Shown piece by piece: positions 42,880 to 51,090 of a stretch of 64,000 bases of DNA. Source of the DNA: Bradyrhizobium sp. STM 3843. Its GTDB lineage: Bacteria > Pseudomonadota > Alphaproteobacteria > Rhizobiales > Xanthobacteraceae. Positions within the stretch are counted from its first letter, which is position 1. Each line of letters begins with the position of its first letter. The stretch is taken from contig NZ_CAFK01000314.1 in NCBI RefSeq assembly GCF_000239815.1, positions 60,041-124,040 of the forward strand. Direction: 5' to 3'. Under the pieces are notes generated by a model. It had not been told where the DNA came from. It saw nothing but the letters and a program-made list of their open reading frames with translations, and searched no databases. The position numbers were made by a program, and so were the translations under genes.

Positions 42880-44882
42880 GACTTCGCTCCTGCCAGCAGC
42901 TCGGTGCGGGCGCGCTCGGTGCGCACGACCTCGTCGGCGGGGATGTTGAAACTCTGGTGATAGTTGAAGGTGTGGCGGATCGCGACCGCGAGCAGCGCGA
43001 TGAAGCTCACCCCCGCCAGCCACCAGATGTACCAGATCAGGCCGAACGCCATCGCGGTCGCAAGCCCGGCGAGGATGACCCCGGTGCCGGTGTTGCTCGG
43101 CATGTGGATCGCCTTGAAGCCTGCGAGCGGCCGCGCATAGCCGCGGCGCTTCATGTCCCACCAGGCATCGTTGTCATGCACCACCGGCGTGAAGGCGAAG
43201 TTGTAGGCCGGCGGCGGCGACGACGTCGCCCATTCCAGGGTGCGGGCGTCCCACGGGTCCCCGGTGACGTCGGCGAGCTTCTCGCGGCGGAGCACGCTGA
43301 CCGCGATCTGGATCAGGAAGCAGGCGATGCCGCAGGCAATCAAAAGTGCGCCGATGCCGGCAATCACGAACCAGATCTGCAAGGACGGATCGTCGAAGAC
43401 GCGCAAGCGCCGGGTCACGCCCATCAGGCCGAGCACGTAGAGCGGCATGAAGGCCAGGTAGAAGCCAACCACCCAGAACCAGAACGACAGCTTGCCCCAG
43501 AACACGTCGAGCTTGAAGCCGAATGCCTTCGGGAACCAGTAGCCGATGCCGGCGAACAGGCCGAACAGCACCCCTCCGATGATCACGTTGTGGAAGTGCG
43601 CGACCAAAAACAGGCTGTTATGCAGCACGAAATCGGCCGGCGGCACCGCCAGAAGCACGCCGGTCATGCCGCCGATCACGAAGGTCAGCATGAAGGCGAC
43701 CGTCCACATCATCGGCAGCTCGAAACGGATGCGGCCGCGATACATCGTGAACAGCCAGTTGAACATCTTCGCGCCCGTCGGGATCGAGATGATCATCGTG
43801 GTGATGCCGAAGAACGAGTTGACGCTCGCGCCCGATCCCATCGTGAAGAAATGGTGCAGCCAGACCAGGTAGGACAGGATGGTGATGACGACCGTGGCGT
43901 AGACCATCGAGGTGTAGCCGAACAGCCGCTTGCCCGAGAAGGTCGAGGTGACTTCGGAGAAGATGCCGAAGGCCGGCAGCACCAGGATGTAGACCTCCGG
44001 ATGGCCCCAGATCCAGATGAGGTTGACATACATCATCGGATCGCCACCAAAATCATTGGTGAAGAAGTTGGTGCCGACGTAACGGTCGAGCGACAGCAGC
44101 GCGAGCACCGCAGTCAGCACCGGAAACGAGGCCACGATCAGCACGTTGGTGCAGAGCGAGGTCCAGGTGAACACCGGCATCCTCATCATGGTCATGCCGG
44201 GCGCGCGCATCTTCACGATGGTGCAGATCAGGTTGATGCCGGATAATGTCGTACCGACGCCTGCGACCTGTAGTCCCCATATGTAGTAGTCGACGCCGAC
44301 GTCCGGACTGTAGGCGAGATTCGACAGCGGCGGATAAGCGAGCCAGCCAGTGCGTGCGAACTCGCCGATGAACAGGGACGCCATCACCAGCACCGCGCCG
44401 CCCACCGTCATCCAGAAGCTGAAATTGTTGAGGAACGGGAACGACACGTCGCGCGCGCCGATCTGCAGCGGCACCACAAAGTTCATGAGCCCGGTGACCA
44501 GCGGCATCGCCACGAAGAAGATCATGATCACGCCGTGCGCGGTGAAGACTTGGTCGTAGTGATGCGCCGGGAGGAAGCCTTCCGAGCCGTTGAAGGCCAT
44601 CGCCTGCTGCATGCGCATCATCAGCGCATCGGCAAAGCCACGCAGCAGCATGACAATGCCGAGCACCATATACATGATGCCGATGCGCTTGTGATCGACG
44701 CTGGTGAACCATTCGCGCCACAGATAGGCCCAGAGCCGGAAGTAGGTGACGGCGCCAAGCAGCGCGATGCCGCCGAGCGCGACCACGGCGAAGGTGCCGA
44801 CGATGATCGGCTCGTGCAGCGGCAGCGACTCCAGCGTGAGCCGTCCGAAGATCAGCCTGGTGAGATCGTGCGTATCAACCAT
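42876..44882 (-). CDS. cyoB: Cytochrome bo3 quinol oxidase subunit I (CyoB)
   Basis: This 668-residue catalytic heme-copper subunit has about 15 membrane segments. The diagnostic motifs are VFTAHGVIMIFFVAMPLVTG (low-spin heme ligand), WIWGHPEVYILVLPAFG (CuB His with the His-Tyr cross-link), WLHHFFTMG (two CuB His) and VAHFHNVIIGG (high- and low-spin heme His). It oxidises ubiquinol, reduces oxygen to water and pumps protons. No residue is missing. It starts 9 bases after cyoA. Confidence 0.97.
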   Translation of the reverse strand: MVDTHDLTRLIFGRLTLESLPLHEPIIVGTFAVVALGGIALLGAVTYFRLWAYLWREWFTSVDHKRIGIMYMVLGIVMLLRGFADALMMRMQQAMAFNGSEGFLPAHHYDQVFTAHGVIMIFFVAMPLVTGLMNFVVPLQIGARDVSFPFLNNFSFWMTVGGAVLVMASLFIGEFARTGWLAYPPLSNLAYSPDVGVDYYIWGLQVAGVGTTLSGINLICTIVKMRAPGMTMMRMPVFTWTSLCTNVLIVASFPVLTAVLALLSLDRYVGTNFFTNDFGGDPMMYVNLIWIWGHPEVYILVLPAFGIFSEVTSTFSGKRLFGYTSMVYATVVITILSYLVWLHHFFTMGSGASVNSFFGITTMIISIPTGAKMFNWLFTMYRGRIRFELPMMWTVAFMLTFVIGGMTGVLLAVPPADFVLHNSLFLVAHFHNVIIGGVLFGLFAGIGYWFPKAFGFKLDVFWGKLSFWFWVVGFYLAFMPLYVLGLMGVTRRLRVFDDPSLQIWFVIAGIGALLIACGIACFLIQIAVSVLRREKLADVTGDPWDARTLEWATSSPPPAYNFAFTPVVHDNDAWWDMKRRGYARPLAGFKAIHMPSNTGTGVILAGLATAMAFGLIWYIWWLAGVSFIALLAVAIRHTFNYHQSFNIPADEVVRTERARTELLAGAKS

Positions 44883-44891
44883 GGTGCTATC

Positions 44892-46079
44892 TCACGAATC
44901 CGATTTGGAGCTGCGTCCGAACAAGAATGAGGTCGAGGACTTCCGCGCGGAGCCGGGACGCGCCAGGCCGTAACCGCGCAGCGGCGTTCCATCGACCGGC
45001 GCGGGAACGATCGTCGAGGCGTCCGACATCCGGCCGACCTGGTCACCCGGCAGGCAGACGCCGCCGGCGACATAGCTGGGCTCGAGTCCGAACACGGCGC
45101 CGCGCGCCGCCAACTTGTCGTAGGTCAGCGGCAGCGTGTTGCCGATGCCGGCAAGGCCCATGCCGCCCTTGGCGTCGATCGCCATCATCTCACTGGTGCA
45201 CATCTTGCCGGTCTCGACGCACATGTTGAGGATCGCCGGGAACAGCTCCTCATCGACAGGCGTATAGAAGCGGACGGGCTCGTTCTCGCTGGGACGCTCG
45301 AGCGCCAGATATTCCTGTCGGCCGAGCCGGCTGGCGCCGGCGGACTTCGCCTTCGCGATCCACTGGTCGAAATCGCCGTCGGCCAGCGCCTGGAAGGTGA
45401 AGTGCATATGCGAGAAGCCGGCGCCGGAGTAATTGGCGGAGAATCCGCGATAGTTGCCGGGCGCGTTGATGACGGCGTGCAGCCGCGTCTGCATGCCCGG
45501 CATCGCATAGATCTGGCCAGCCAGCGCCGGAATGTAGAACGAGTTCATCACCGAAGAGGCCGTGATCTTGAAATCGAGCGGCCGATTGACCGGCGCTGCG
45601 AGTTCATTGACGCTGGCGACGCCGTATTCGGGATAGATGAACAGCCACTTCCAGTCGAGCGCGACGACATCAACTTCCAACGGCTTGAGATCCGGGTTGG
45701 TCGGACGATCGGCGGCAATGCGGCCGAGCGTGCGATAGGGATCCAGCAGATGCGTGCCCATCCAGGTCACCGCGCCGAGGCAGATGATGATCAGGAGCGG
45801 CGCCGCCCAGATCAAAAGCTCAAGCTGGGTCGAATGATCCCAATCCGGCGTGTAACGGGCTGTCGTGTTCGACTGCCGGTAGCGCCAGGCGATCAGGGCG
45901 GTCGCAACCATGACCGGCACCACGATCAGCAGCATCAAGACGGTAGCGATGACCACGAGATCACGCTGTTGCGCCGCCACGTCGCCCGCCGGCGTGAGAA
46001 CGACGAAGTCGCACCCGCCAAGGGCGAAGCCAAGCGGCAATAAAGCCAATAGTTTCAGATAGCGCACGCTTAACCCCAT
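44892..46079 (-). CDS. cyoA: Cytochrome bo3 quinol oxidase subunit II (CyoA)
   Basis: This protein has 395 residues from the ATG at 46079; an in-frame ATG at 46115 adds a charged leader. The signal is of lipoprotein type (LLALLPLGFALGGC, with Cys modified). Two membrane segments follow, then the cupredoxin-fold domain (LEVDVVALDWKWLFIYPEYG, SVMNSFYIPALAGQIYAMPG, GFSANYSGAGFSHMHF). The CuA ligand set of cytochrome c oxidases is absent, as expected for a quinol oxidase. The C-terminal extension contains ETGKMCTSEMMAIDAKGG. It heads the operon and is divergent from an MFS transporter. Confidence 0.95.
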   Translation of the reverse strand: MGLSVRYLKLLALLPLGFALGGCDFVVLTPAGDVAAQQRDLVVIATVLMLLIVVPVMVATALIAWRYRQSNTTARYTPDWDHSTQLELLIWAAPLLIIICLGAVTWMGTHLLDPYRTLGRIAADRPTNPDLKPLEVDVVALDWKWLFIYPEYGVASVNELAAPVNRPLDFKITASSVMNSFYIPALAGQIYAMPGMQTRLHAVINAPGNYRGFSANYSGAGFSHMHFTFQALADGDFDQWIAKAKSAGASRLGRQEYLALERPSENEPVRFYTPVDEELFPAILNMCVETGKMCTSEMMAIDAKGGMGLAGIGNTLPLTYDKLAARGAVFGLEPSYVAGGVCLPGDQVGRMSDASTIVPAPVDGTPLRGYGLARPGSARKSSTSFLFGRSSKSDS

Positions 46080-46132
46080 CAAGCGACGGATTTTTTTCGC
46101 CCGAGAGGTACCCATGCTGCAGCGCATCCAAC

Positions 46133-46151
46133 ATTGGACAATTTGTCCAAT
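46133..46151. promoter_or_regulatory. Perfect 9-1-9 palindrome between cyoA and the MFS gene, probable operator
   Basis: ATTGGACAA (46133-46141), one central T, and TTGTCCAAT (46143-46151) form a perfect palindrome. It lies in the 148-base divergent region, about 54 bases upstream of cyoA and 77 upstream of the MFS gene. It does not fit the FNR/FixK box (TTGAT-N4-ATCAA) and looks like a site for a dimeric repressor or activator of another family. It may control both directions. Confidence 0.6.
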
Positions 46152-46227
46152 ACCGGGCCGATGGCCGCGCGGCCAAACACAGCTTGGGCGCAAGGCCCGG
46201 CAGGACCACTTCAAGGCAGGAATCGTG

Positions 46228-47535
46228 ATGACACAGGCGGCGGCAACGGCTGATGCGATCCCCGGCGCTTCCCATGGCCACGGGGCCAATCCGGGCGAGA
46301 TCGCCATCGGCGTCATCGTCGGACGCACATCGGAATTCTTCGACTTCTTCGTCTACGCCATCGCCTCGGTGATCGTGTTCCCGCGGCTCGTGTTTCCGTT
46401 CGCCGACGATCTGCACCAGACTCTTTATTCCTTCGCGCTGTTTGCGCTGGCCTTCATCGCCCGGCCGGTCGGCAGCGTGATCTTCATGGCGATCGACCGC
46501 CGGCACGGCAAGAACGCCAAGCTGATCACCGCGCTGTTCCTGCTCGGCACGTCGACGGTCGCGATTGCCTTCCTGCCGAGCTACCACACCATCGGAGCTG
46601 CCGCGATCTGGCTCCTGGCGCTGGCGCGCATCGGCCAGGGCCTCGCCTGGGGCGGCAGCTGGGACGGCATGGCCTCGCTGCTCGCGATGAACGCGCCGGA
46701 AAGCCAGCGCGGCTGGTATGCGATGATCCCGCAACTCGGCGCGCCGCTCGGCCTGATCGTCGCCAGCACGCTGTTTGCGTTCTTCGCCGGCTATCTGTCC
46801 GCCGCCGACTTCTTCGACTGGGGCTGGCGATACCCGTTCTTCGTCGCCTTTGCGATCAACGTGGTCGCGCTATTTGCGCGGCTGCGCATGGTGGCGACGC
46901 CTGAATATGCCGGGCTGTTCGAGAGCCGCGAGTTGCAGCCGGCCCGCGTCTCCAACACCATCCGACATGAGGGTCGCAACATCGTGATCGGCGCGTTTGC
47001 ACCGCTCGCGAGCTTCGCCCTGTTCCACATGGTCACCGTGTTTCCGCTCTCCTGGGTGTTCCTGTTCACGCGCGAGAGCCCGACGCGCTTCCTCGTGATC
47101 GAGACCATCGGCGCCATGGTCGGCGTGATCGCGATCATTGCCTCCGGCCTGCTCGCCGACCGGATCGGACGCAAGCCGCTGCTGATGGGCTCGGCAATTG
47201 CCATCGCGGTGTTCTCGGGCTTTGCCCCGCAGCTGCTCGATGCCGGCACCATCGGTGAGTCCATTTACATGGTGCTCGGCTTCATCCTGCTCGGGCTGTC
47301 GTTCGGCCAGTCGTCGGGTGCGATCGCCTCCAACTTCGCGCGCGCCTATCGCTACACCGCCTCGGCGCTGACCTCCGACCTCGCCTGGCTGTTTGGCGCT
47401 GGATTCGCCCCGCTCGCCGCGCTGCTGCTGGCTGCCAATTTCGGGCTGATGTCCGCCGGCGCCTACCTGCTGTCGGGTGCGATCTGGACGGTGCTTGCGC
47501 TGTGGCTCAGCGGGCCGGAAAAAATTCAGCGCTGA
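46228..47535 (+). CDS. MFS transporter, metabolite:H+ symporter (ProP/KgtP-like)
   Basis: This protein has 435 residues from the ATG at 46228, preceded by AGGA at good spacing; an upstream frame adds an unlikely leader. About 12 membrane segments are visible. The family signs are SEFFDFFVYAIASVIVFPRLV (helix 1 with the conserved acidic/aromatic residues), AFIARPVGSVIFMAIDRRHGK (loop 2-3 motif), ALARIGQGLAWGGSWDGMASL and LLADRIGRKPLLMGSA (loop 8-9 repeat of the motif). Such proteins import organic acids or betaines with protons; the substrate is not predictable. It is divergent from cyoA over a shared palindrome. Confidence 0.88.
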   Translation: MTQAAATADAIPGASHGHGANPGEIAIGVIVGRTSEFFDFFVYAIASVIVFPRLVFPFADDLHQTLYSFALFALAFIARPVGSVIFMAIDRRHGKNAKLITALFLLGTSTVAIAFLPSYHTIGAAAIWLLALARIGQGLAWGGSWDGMASLLAMNAPESQRGWYAMIPQLGAPLGLIVASTLFAFFAGYLSAADFFDWGWRYPFFVAFAINVVALFARLRMVATPEYAGLFESRELQPARVSNTIRHEGRNIVIGAFAPLASFALFHMVTVFPLSWVFLFTRESPTRFLVIETIGAMVGVIAIIASGLLADRIGRKPLLMGSAIAIAVFSGFAPQLLDAGTIGESIYMVLGFILLGLSFGQSSGAIASNFARAYRYTASALTSDLAWLFGAGFAPLAALLLAANFGLMSAGAYLLSGAIWTVLALWLSGPEKIQR

Positions 47536-47563
47536 CGCAACGCCGCGGATGGCTTTCGCTGGC

Positions 47564-48331
47564 CTACTCCGCGGCCGTCAGGCGATCCGCGAGGCTTTGC
47601 GCATCCAAATTTCGCGCAGGCGGTTCGTGTCGCCCAAGCTGAAGGTAGCTTGCATCGAAGCCGCTCAGTTCGGACAGCCGCTCCGCGTCGAGGATGCTGA
47701 GGCTTTTGCCGTCGAAGCTGATCAGCCCGTCCGAACGAAGGCTTTGCAGCACCCGGTTGACATGTACCGATGACAGGCCGGCCGTATCAGCCAGGTCCTG
47801 CTGCGTCAGCGGCAATTTGTAGGAGTCCCCACTCGTCAGGCCTGCCGCGCGCAACCTGATCAACAGTTCGCAGAACAGGTGAGCCAAATTGCTGCGGGCG
47901 TCACGTGCGCCCAGATTGACCAGCCATTCGAACAGCACGGCTTCATCCGCCAAGGCCGCCGACCACAAGGCGCGCGCCAGCAGCGGCCGGGCCGCCATCC
48001 GCTCGATCTGTTCGCGCGGAATGCGCGCGACCCGACACTCCGACAGGGTCGCGACCGAATGATCCATTTCGGACAGAAGCCCCAGACGAAGATCGCAGAA
48101 ATCGCCTGGCAGGAGAAAGGCCACCACCTGGCGCCGGCCCTCGGATGTGATCTTGTAACGGCAGGCCATGCCTTCCACGATCACGTGCACATGGTCGGAA
48201 TTGTTGCCTTCGCAAACAATATCGCAACGGGCGCCGATCCGATCGACTGATCTTGTCACTTGATCGAGGAGCACCCTCTCCTCAGCTCCGAGCCTGACAT
48301 AGCGCTCGAGTTTGCGCGTGAGACGATTCAC
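47564..48331 (-). CDS. Crp/Fnr-family transcriptional regulator
   Basis: This protein has 255 residues from the GTG at 48331, which has GGGAGG six bases upstream; a longer frame upstream has no such support. The cyclic-nucleotide-binding-like domain has VHVIVEGMACRYKITSEG, QVVAFLLPGDFCDLRLGLL and ATLSECRVARIPREQIERM. The helix-turn-helix reads LPLTQQDLADTAGLSSVHVN followed by RVLQSLRSDGLI. The four-Cys iron-sulphur signature of FNR at the N-terminus is absent. It is convergent with the MFS gene. A small effector or redox-independent role is likely, but its target is unknown. Confidence 0.9.
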   Translation of the reverse strand: MNRLTRKLERYVRLGAEERVLLDQVTRSVDRIGARCDIVCEGNNSDHVHVIVEGMACRYKITSEGRRQVVAFLLPGDFCDLRLGLLSEMDHSVATLSECRVARIPREQIERMAARPLLARALWSAALADEAVLFEWLVNLGARDARSNLAHLFCELLIRLRAAGLTSGDSYKLPLTQQDLADTAGLSSVHVNRVLQSLRSDGLISFDGKSLSILDAERLSELSGFDASYLQLGRHEPPARNLDAQSLADRLTAAE

Positions 48332-48615
48332 AGTGTCCTCCCGCCGTGAACCTGTTGAAGACATTGGATGAGGCGGATCGGCAAACGTTCGAGAACGCTC
48401 CGTTCGATATTTCAGCCGCCCCGACATTCGGCCGCGACAGTTCCAATTCGACGCGCATAACGCCCGAGGGCAGAAAAGGTTCGACAAGAGGTTCAAAGAA
48501 ACTTGGGAGCCTCCCCCGGACCGGAGGCATGGCGGGTCATGGAAGTTCCCTTCAAGAACGCGAACAAACTCATTGGGAAAGTCAGGTCGGCCGCGCTGGC
48601 GCGGTGCCGTCCTGG

Positions 48616-48819
48616 CTAATGTCCAAGCGCGGAGCCACCCGCCTCGCGACCCGGGACGGTCAAACGAACCGCATGACCCTGGCGGATCGCAAGCGAAGCC
48701 GCAGCGGCTGCCGTTTCAAAGGCGGCTTCTTTCGTCGCGTACTCTCCCTTGATCTCGCCGTCGTGCAGCACGCCCCATTGGTCCCGAACCGACACGATCG
48801 CGTACTCAGCGACACCCAT
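48616..48819 (-). CDS. Small DUF2188-like protein
   Basis: This protein has 67 residues from the ATG at 48819, with GGAGG five bases upstream. Sequence MGVAEYAIVSVRDQWGVLHD, then GEYATKEAAFETAAAAASLA and GHAVRLTVPG. The layout (strand, conserved W, helix full of Ala, terminal strand) is that of small DUF2188-type proteins common in rhizobia. It is cytoplasmic. A near-consensus EcfG-type promoter lies 30 bases upstream, suggesting stress induction. Function is unknown. Confidence 0.7.
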   Translation of the reverse strand: MGVAEYAIVSVRDQWGVLHDGEIKGEYATKEAAFETAAAAASLAIRQGHAVRLTVPGREAGGSALGH

Positions 48820-48848
48820 TCCGACCTCCTCGGGCTCAAGCCGAGTGC

Positions 48849-48873
48849 AACTCGAGCAACCCGGCGAAGTTCC
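48849..48873 (-). promoter_or_regulatory. Candidate EcfG-type promoter of the small DUF2188-like gene
   Basis: Read on the minus strand: GGAAC (48869-48873), 16 bases, AGTT (48849-48852). The consensus for the alphaproteobacterial general stress sigma EcfG is GGAAC-N16-17-CGTT, so the -10 differs at one base. Its position 30 bases before the start codon is right for a promoter. A second overlapping GGAAC-N18-GGTT match exists at 48858-48884. Confidence 0.45.
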
Positions 48874-49018
48874 AGAGATGTTCCGGATCATGGATGTAGT
48901 CAGTTCCCACCGTGAAAAGGACGCGCTGCAGTGCGCCATCTAACAAAGGTTAAAGACGAATCGTACTTACCCCTTAGCATCTCGGTCGGGCGGGACATCG
49001 CATCAAACAGGTCCGAGT

Positions 49019-49795
49019 ATGCAAAGTGGGTTTCCATTCACCAAATTCGCAGACCGACTCGCCAGCCTTGTCGAACTCTCCTCCGACGACGTCGATCTGC
49101 TTGCCAAGATGCCCGCCACCATCGGCCATTTCGGGTCCCGTGACATCGTGGCCCGCAAAGGCGACCGCCCCACGGTCTGCTGTCTGCTGTTGCAGGGCTA
49201 TCTTTGCTGGACCGTCGACTGTGAAAGCCAGCAGCAGATCACCTCGCTGCACGTTCCCGGCGACATACCTGATCTTCAGGCCCTCTCCGCCCCGCTGCTC
49301 CAATTCGATCTGACCGCGTTCGGGCCAGTCGTGGTCGCCTTTGTGCCGCACCGATTTTTTCGCGAACTAAGCGAGGCCTCGGCGCGGCTGTCCCGCGCCT
49401 TGTCGCTCCTGATGCTGACGGATGTCTGGTGTCTGCGGAACTGGATCTGCAATCTTGCGACGCGGGATGCGCTGGCGCGCGTCGCCCATCTGCTTTGCGA
49501 GCTGACAGTCCGACTGCAAGCCATCGGCCAAGCCCGGGATTTTCGGTTTCTCTCGCCCTTCACGCAGACCGACCTCGCCGCAGCTTGTGCGATCTCGGCC
49601 GTCCATGCCAATCGGACCATTCAGGAATTGCGGCGCCGGAAATTGTTGCAGTGGAACTCGCGAACGATCGAGATCACCGACTGGTCCGGCCTCGTGCGAC
49701 TTGCCGGATTTCAGCCGGACTATCTCGGCCTGCGCAAGCCGTCGCTGCAGGAAGCGAAGGATTTCAACGCATCCTTGGCTGAAATCCGCATCTAA
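49019..49795 (+). CDS. Crp/Fnr-family regulator with divergent sensor domain
   Basis: This 258-residue protein has an N-terminal effector-type domain that is weakly conserved (RDIVARKGDRPTVCCLLLQG, QQITSLHVPGDIPDLQAL), with several Cys. The C-terminal helix-turn-helix is well preserved: FLSPFTQTDLAAACAISAVH followed by ANRTIQELRRRKLL. It lies divergent from the small DUF2188-like gene and next to a second Crp/Fnr gene. AGG before the ATG at 49019 supports the start. The effector is unknown; the loss of the usual cyclic nucleotide pocket residues argues against cAMP binding. Confidence 0.85.
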   Translation: MQSGFPFTKFADRLASLVELSSDDVDLLAKMPATIGHFGSRDIVARKGDRPTVCCLLLQGYLCWTVDCESQQQITSLHVPGDIPDLQALSAPLLQFDLTAFGPVVVAFVPHRFFRELSEASARLSRALSLLMLTDVWCLRNWICNLATRDALARVAHLLCELTVRLQAIGQARDFRFLSPFTQTDLAAACAISAVHANRTIQELRRRKLLQWNSRTIEITDWSGLVRLAGFQPDYLGLRKPSLQEAKDFNASLAEIRI

Positions 49796-49802
49796 CACGG
49801 CG

Positions 49803-50774
49803 TCAAAGCTGGTAGCGGCCCAGCCGGTCCTGCAGTGCCACACGGATTCGTCCGACGACGCCGCTCCAATCTCCTGCGACATCCTGATGAAACAAGCGCA
49901 CGCTGGGATACCAATAGGTCCGCTCGCCGATCACCGGCCAGCGCCAATCGCACTCCGAATGCAGCATCACCCAGGCCTCGACACCCAAGGCTCCGGCCAG
50001 ATGCGCTGCCATCGTATCCACTGAGATCACGAGGTCGAGCCGTCGCATGCGGCAGCCGAGTTCGTTCAGGTTGGCCGTGCTGATGTCGATCGCGCCGATA
50101 TCGGAAGCGGCCGTGGCCGCCTCGCCGCGCTGAAGCGAATAGAGCTGGACGTCCGGCGCCTGGATCTCTTTGAGCAGCGCGGGCGGTACCGCGCGCCTGA
50201 TGTCCCAAGCTCCTCCTTCCCAGACCAGCCCCACCGCGAGCCGCTCTTGCCTGGGCACAAATCCGGCATCTTCGGTCATGAGGTCCGTCTTAGGCCTCAG
50301 ATAAGGGCGCGGCATCGCGGCCTCGCGCATACTGGCGCGCAGCGCGTGCGGCGCTTCCATGATCTCGATATCCGTGTCGAACTCCACCTCCGGCGTCCCA
50401 TCGTGAAGGGCGACGACCCGATCGACGCCGTGCACGTTCGCGACGAGGCTGACCAGCTCGGGCTGGCACCAGACGGTCACCTCGCGCGCCATCCGCCGCA
50501 GCGGCGCCATGAAGCGAATGAATTGGATGGTGTCACCGAGACCATGATAGCAGCGCACGAGCACGCGGCGCCCCCTCAACTCTTCGCCCCGCCAGATCCG
50601 CTGCAGATGGCGCGGCCCGACGTGCTTGTCAGCCCCCGCCTTCGGTAGCGCTGAGAGATCGGCATCGGAAATCTCCCAGGCCCGCGCAAAGTCTCCGGCG
50701 CGCATCGCTGCGACCCAATCGCGTGCATTCGTCTCTTCTGAGACCGACTGTTCGATTGTGTTGGCGATCCCCAT
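49803..50774 (-). CDS. GT9-like glycosyltransferase (heptosyltransferase-related)
   Basis: This 323-residue protein begins with a helical 60-residue segment. The GT-B N-terminal domain has VLVRCYHGLGDTIQFIRF (the GLGD loop of the heptosyltransferase family). The C-terminal domain has VGLVWEGGAWDIRR, LQRGEAATAASDIGAI and VISVDTMAAHLAGALGVEAW, the GT9 donor-site block. It resembles glycosyltransferase domains found behind TPR repeats rather than true WaaC/WaaF, whose HPG motif is absent. It is divergent from the cassette starting at 51091, so a role in the same glycoconjugate is plausible. Confidence 0.78.
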   Translation of the reverse strand: MGIANTIEQSVSEETNARDWVAAMRAGDFARAWEISDADLSALPKAGADKHVGPRHLQRIWRGEELRGRRVLVRCYHGLGDTIQFIRFMAPLRRMAREVTVWCQPELVSLVANVHGVDRVVALHDGTPEVEFDTDIEIMEAPHALRASMREAAMPRPYLRPKTDLMTEDAGFVPRQERLAVGLVWEGGAWDIRRAVPPALLKEIQAPDVQLYSLQRGEAATAASDIGAIDISTANLNELGCRMRRLDLVISVDTMAAHLAGALGVEAWVMLHSECDWRWPVIGERTYWYPSVRLFHQDVAGDWSGVVGRIRVALQDRLGRYQL

Positions 50775-51090
50775 CTCAAATGCCAGGTGATTTTCTGATC
50801 ATGCGGTAGTTCCTCTTTATGCGTGCTCACCGGGGCGTAATCGTTGCGCTCAACGCGCCTAAGCTTGGTTCGTTCGCAAGAGCGATGAGAACCGCCATCT
50901 TCATCATCTTCTTCTACTTCTTAGGTCGTTCCATCAACGCAATGCGATACGTTATACTATGTTAGGTGTTTTGCTTGTTTGCACGCCAAGCTGCGCCTTC
51001 CGTGCACCCGCGCCGCCTTTCGCCAGGAACAAACCCATCCCTGTCCACGTTCGCGAACGTACTTACGTTTAGGTGAAAGGACAGCGCGCG
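50775..51090. other. Divergent promoter region upstream of the glycoconjugate cassette
   Basis: These 316 bases separate the GT9-like gene from the inositol-phosphate synthase gene. They are AT-richer (for example ATGCGATACGTTATACTATG near 50940-50960) and carry the EcfG-type promoter at 51026-51051, listed separately. No gene was seen. Confidence 0.4.
51026..51051 (+). promoter_or_regulatory. EcfG (general stress response) promoter of the glycoconjugate cassette
   Basis: GGAAC (51026-51030), 17 bases, CGTT (51048-51051) is an exact match to the consensus of EcfG, the alphaproteobacterial general stress sigma. It ends 39 bases before the ATG at 51091, right for the first gene of the cassette. 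Match is by eye; chance occurrence of nine fixed bases in a 316-base intergenic region is small. Confidence 0.7.
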
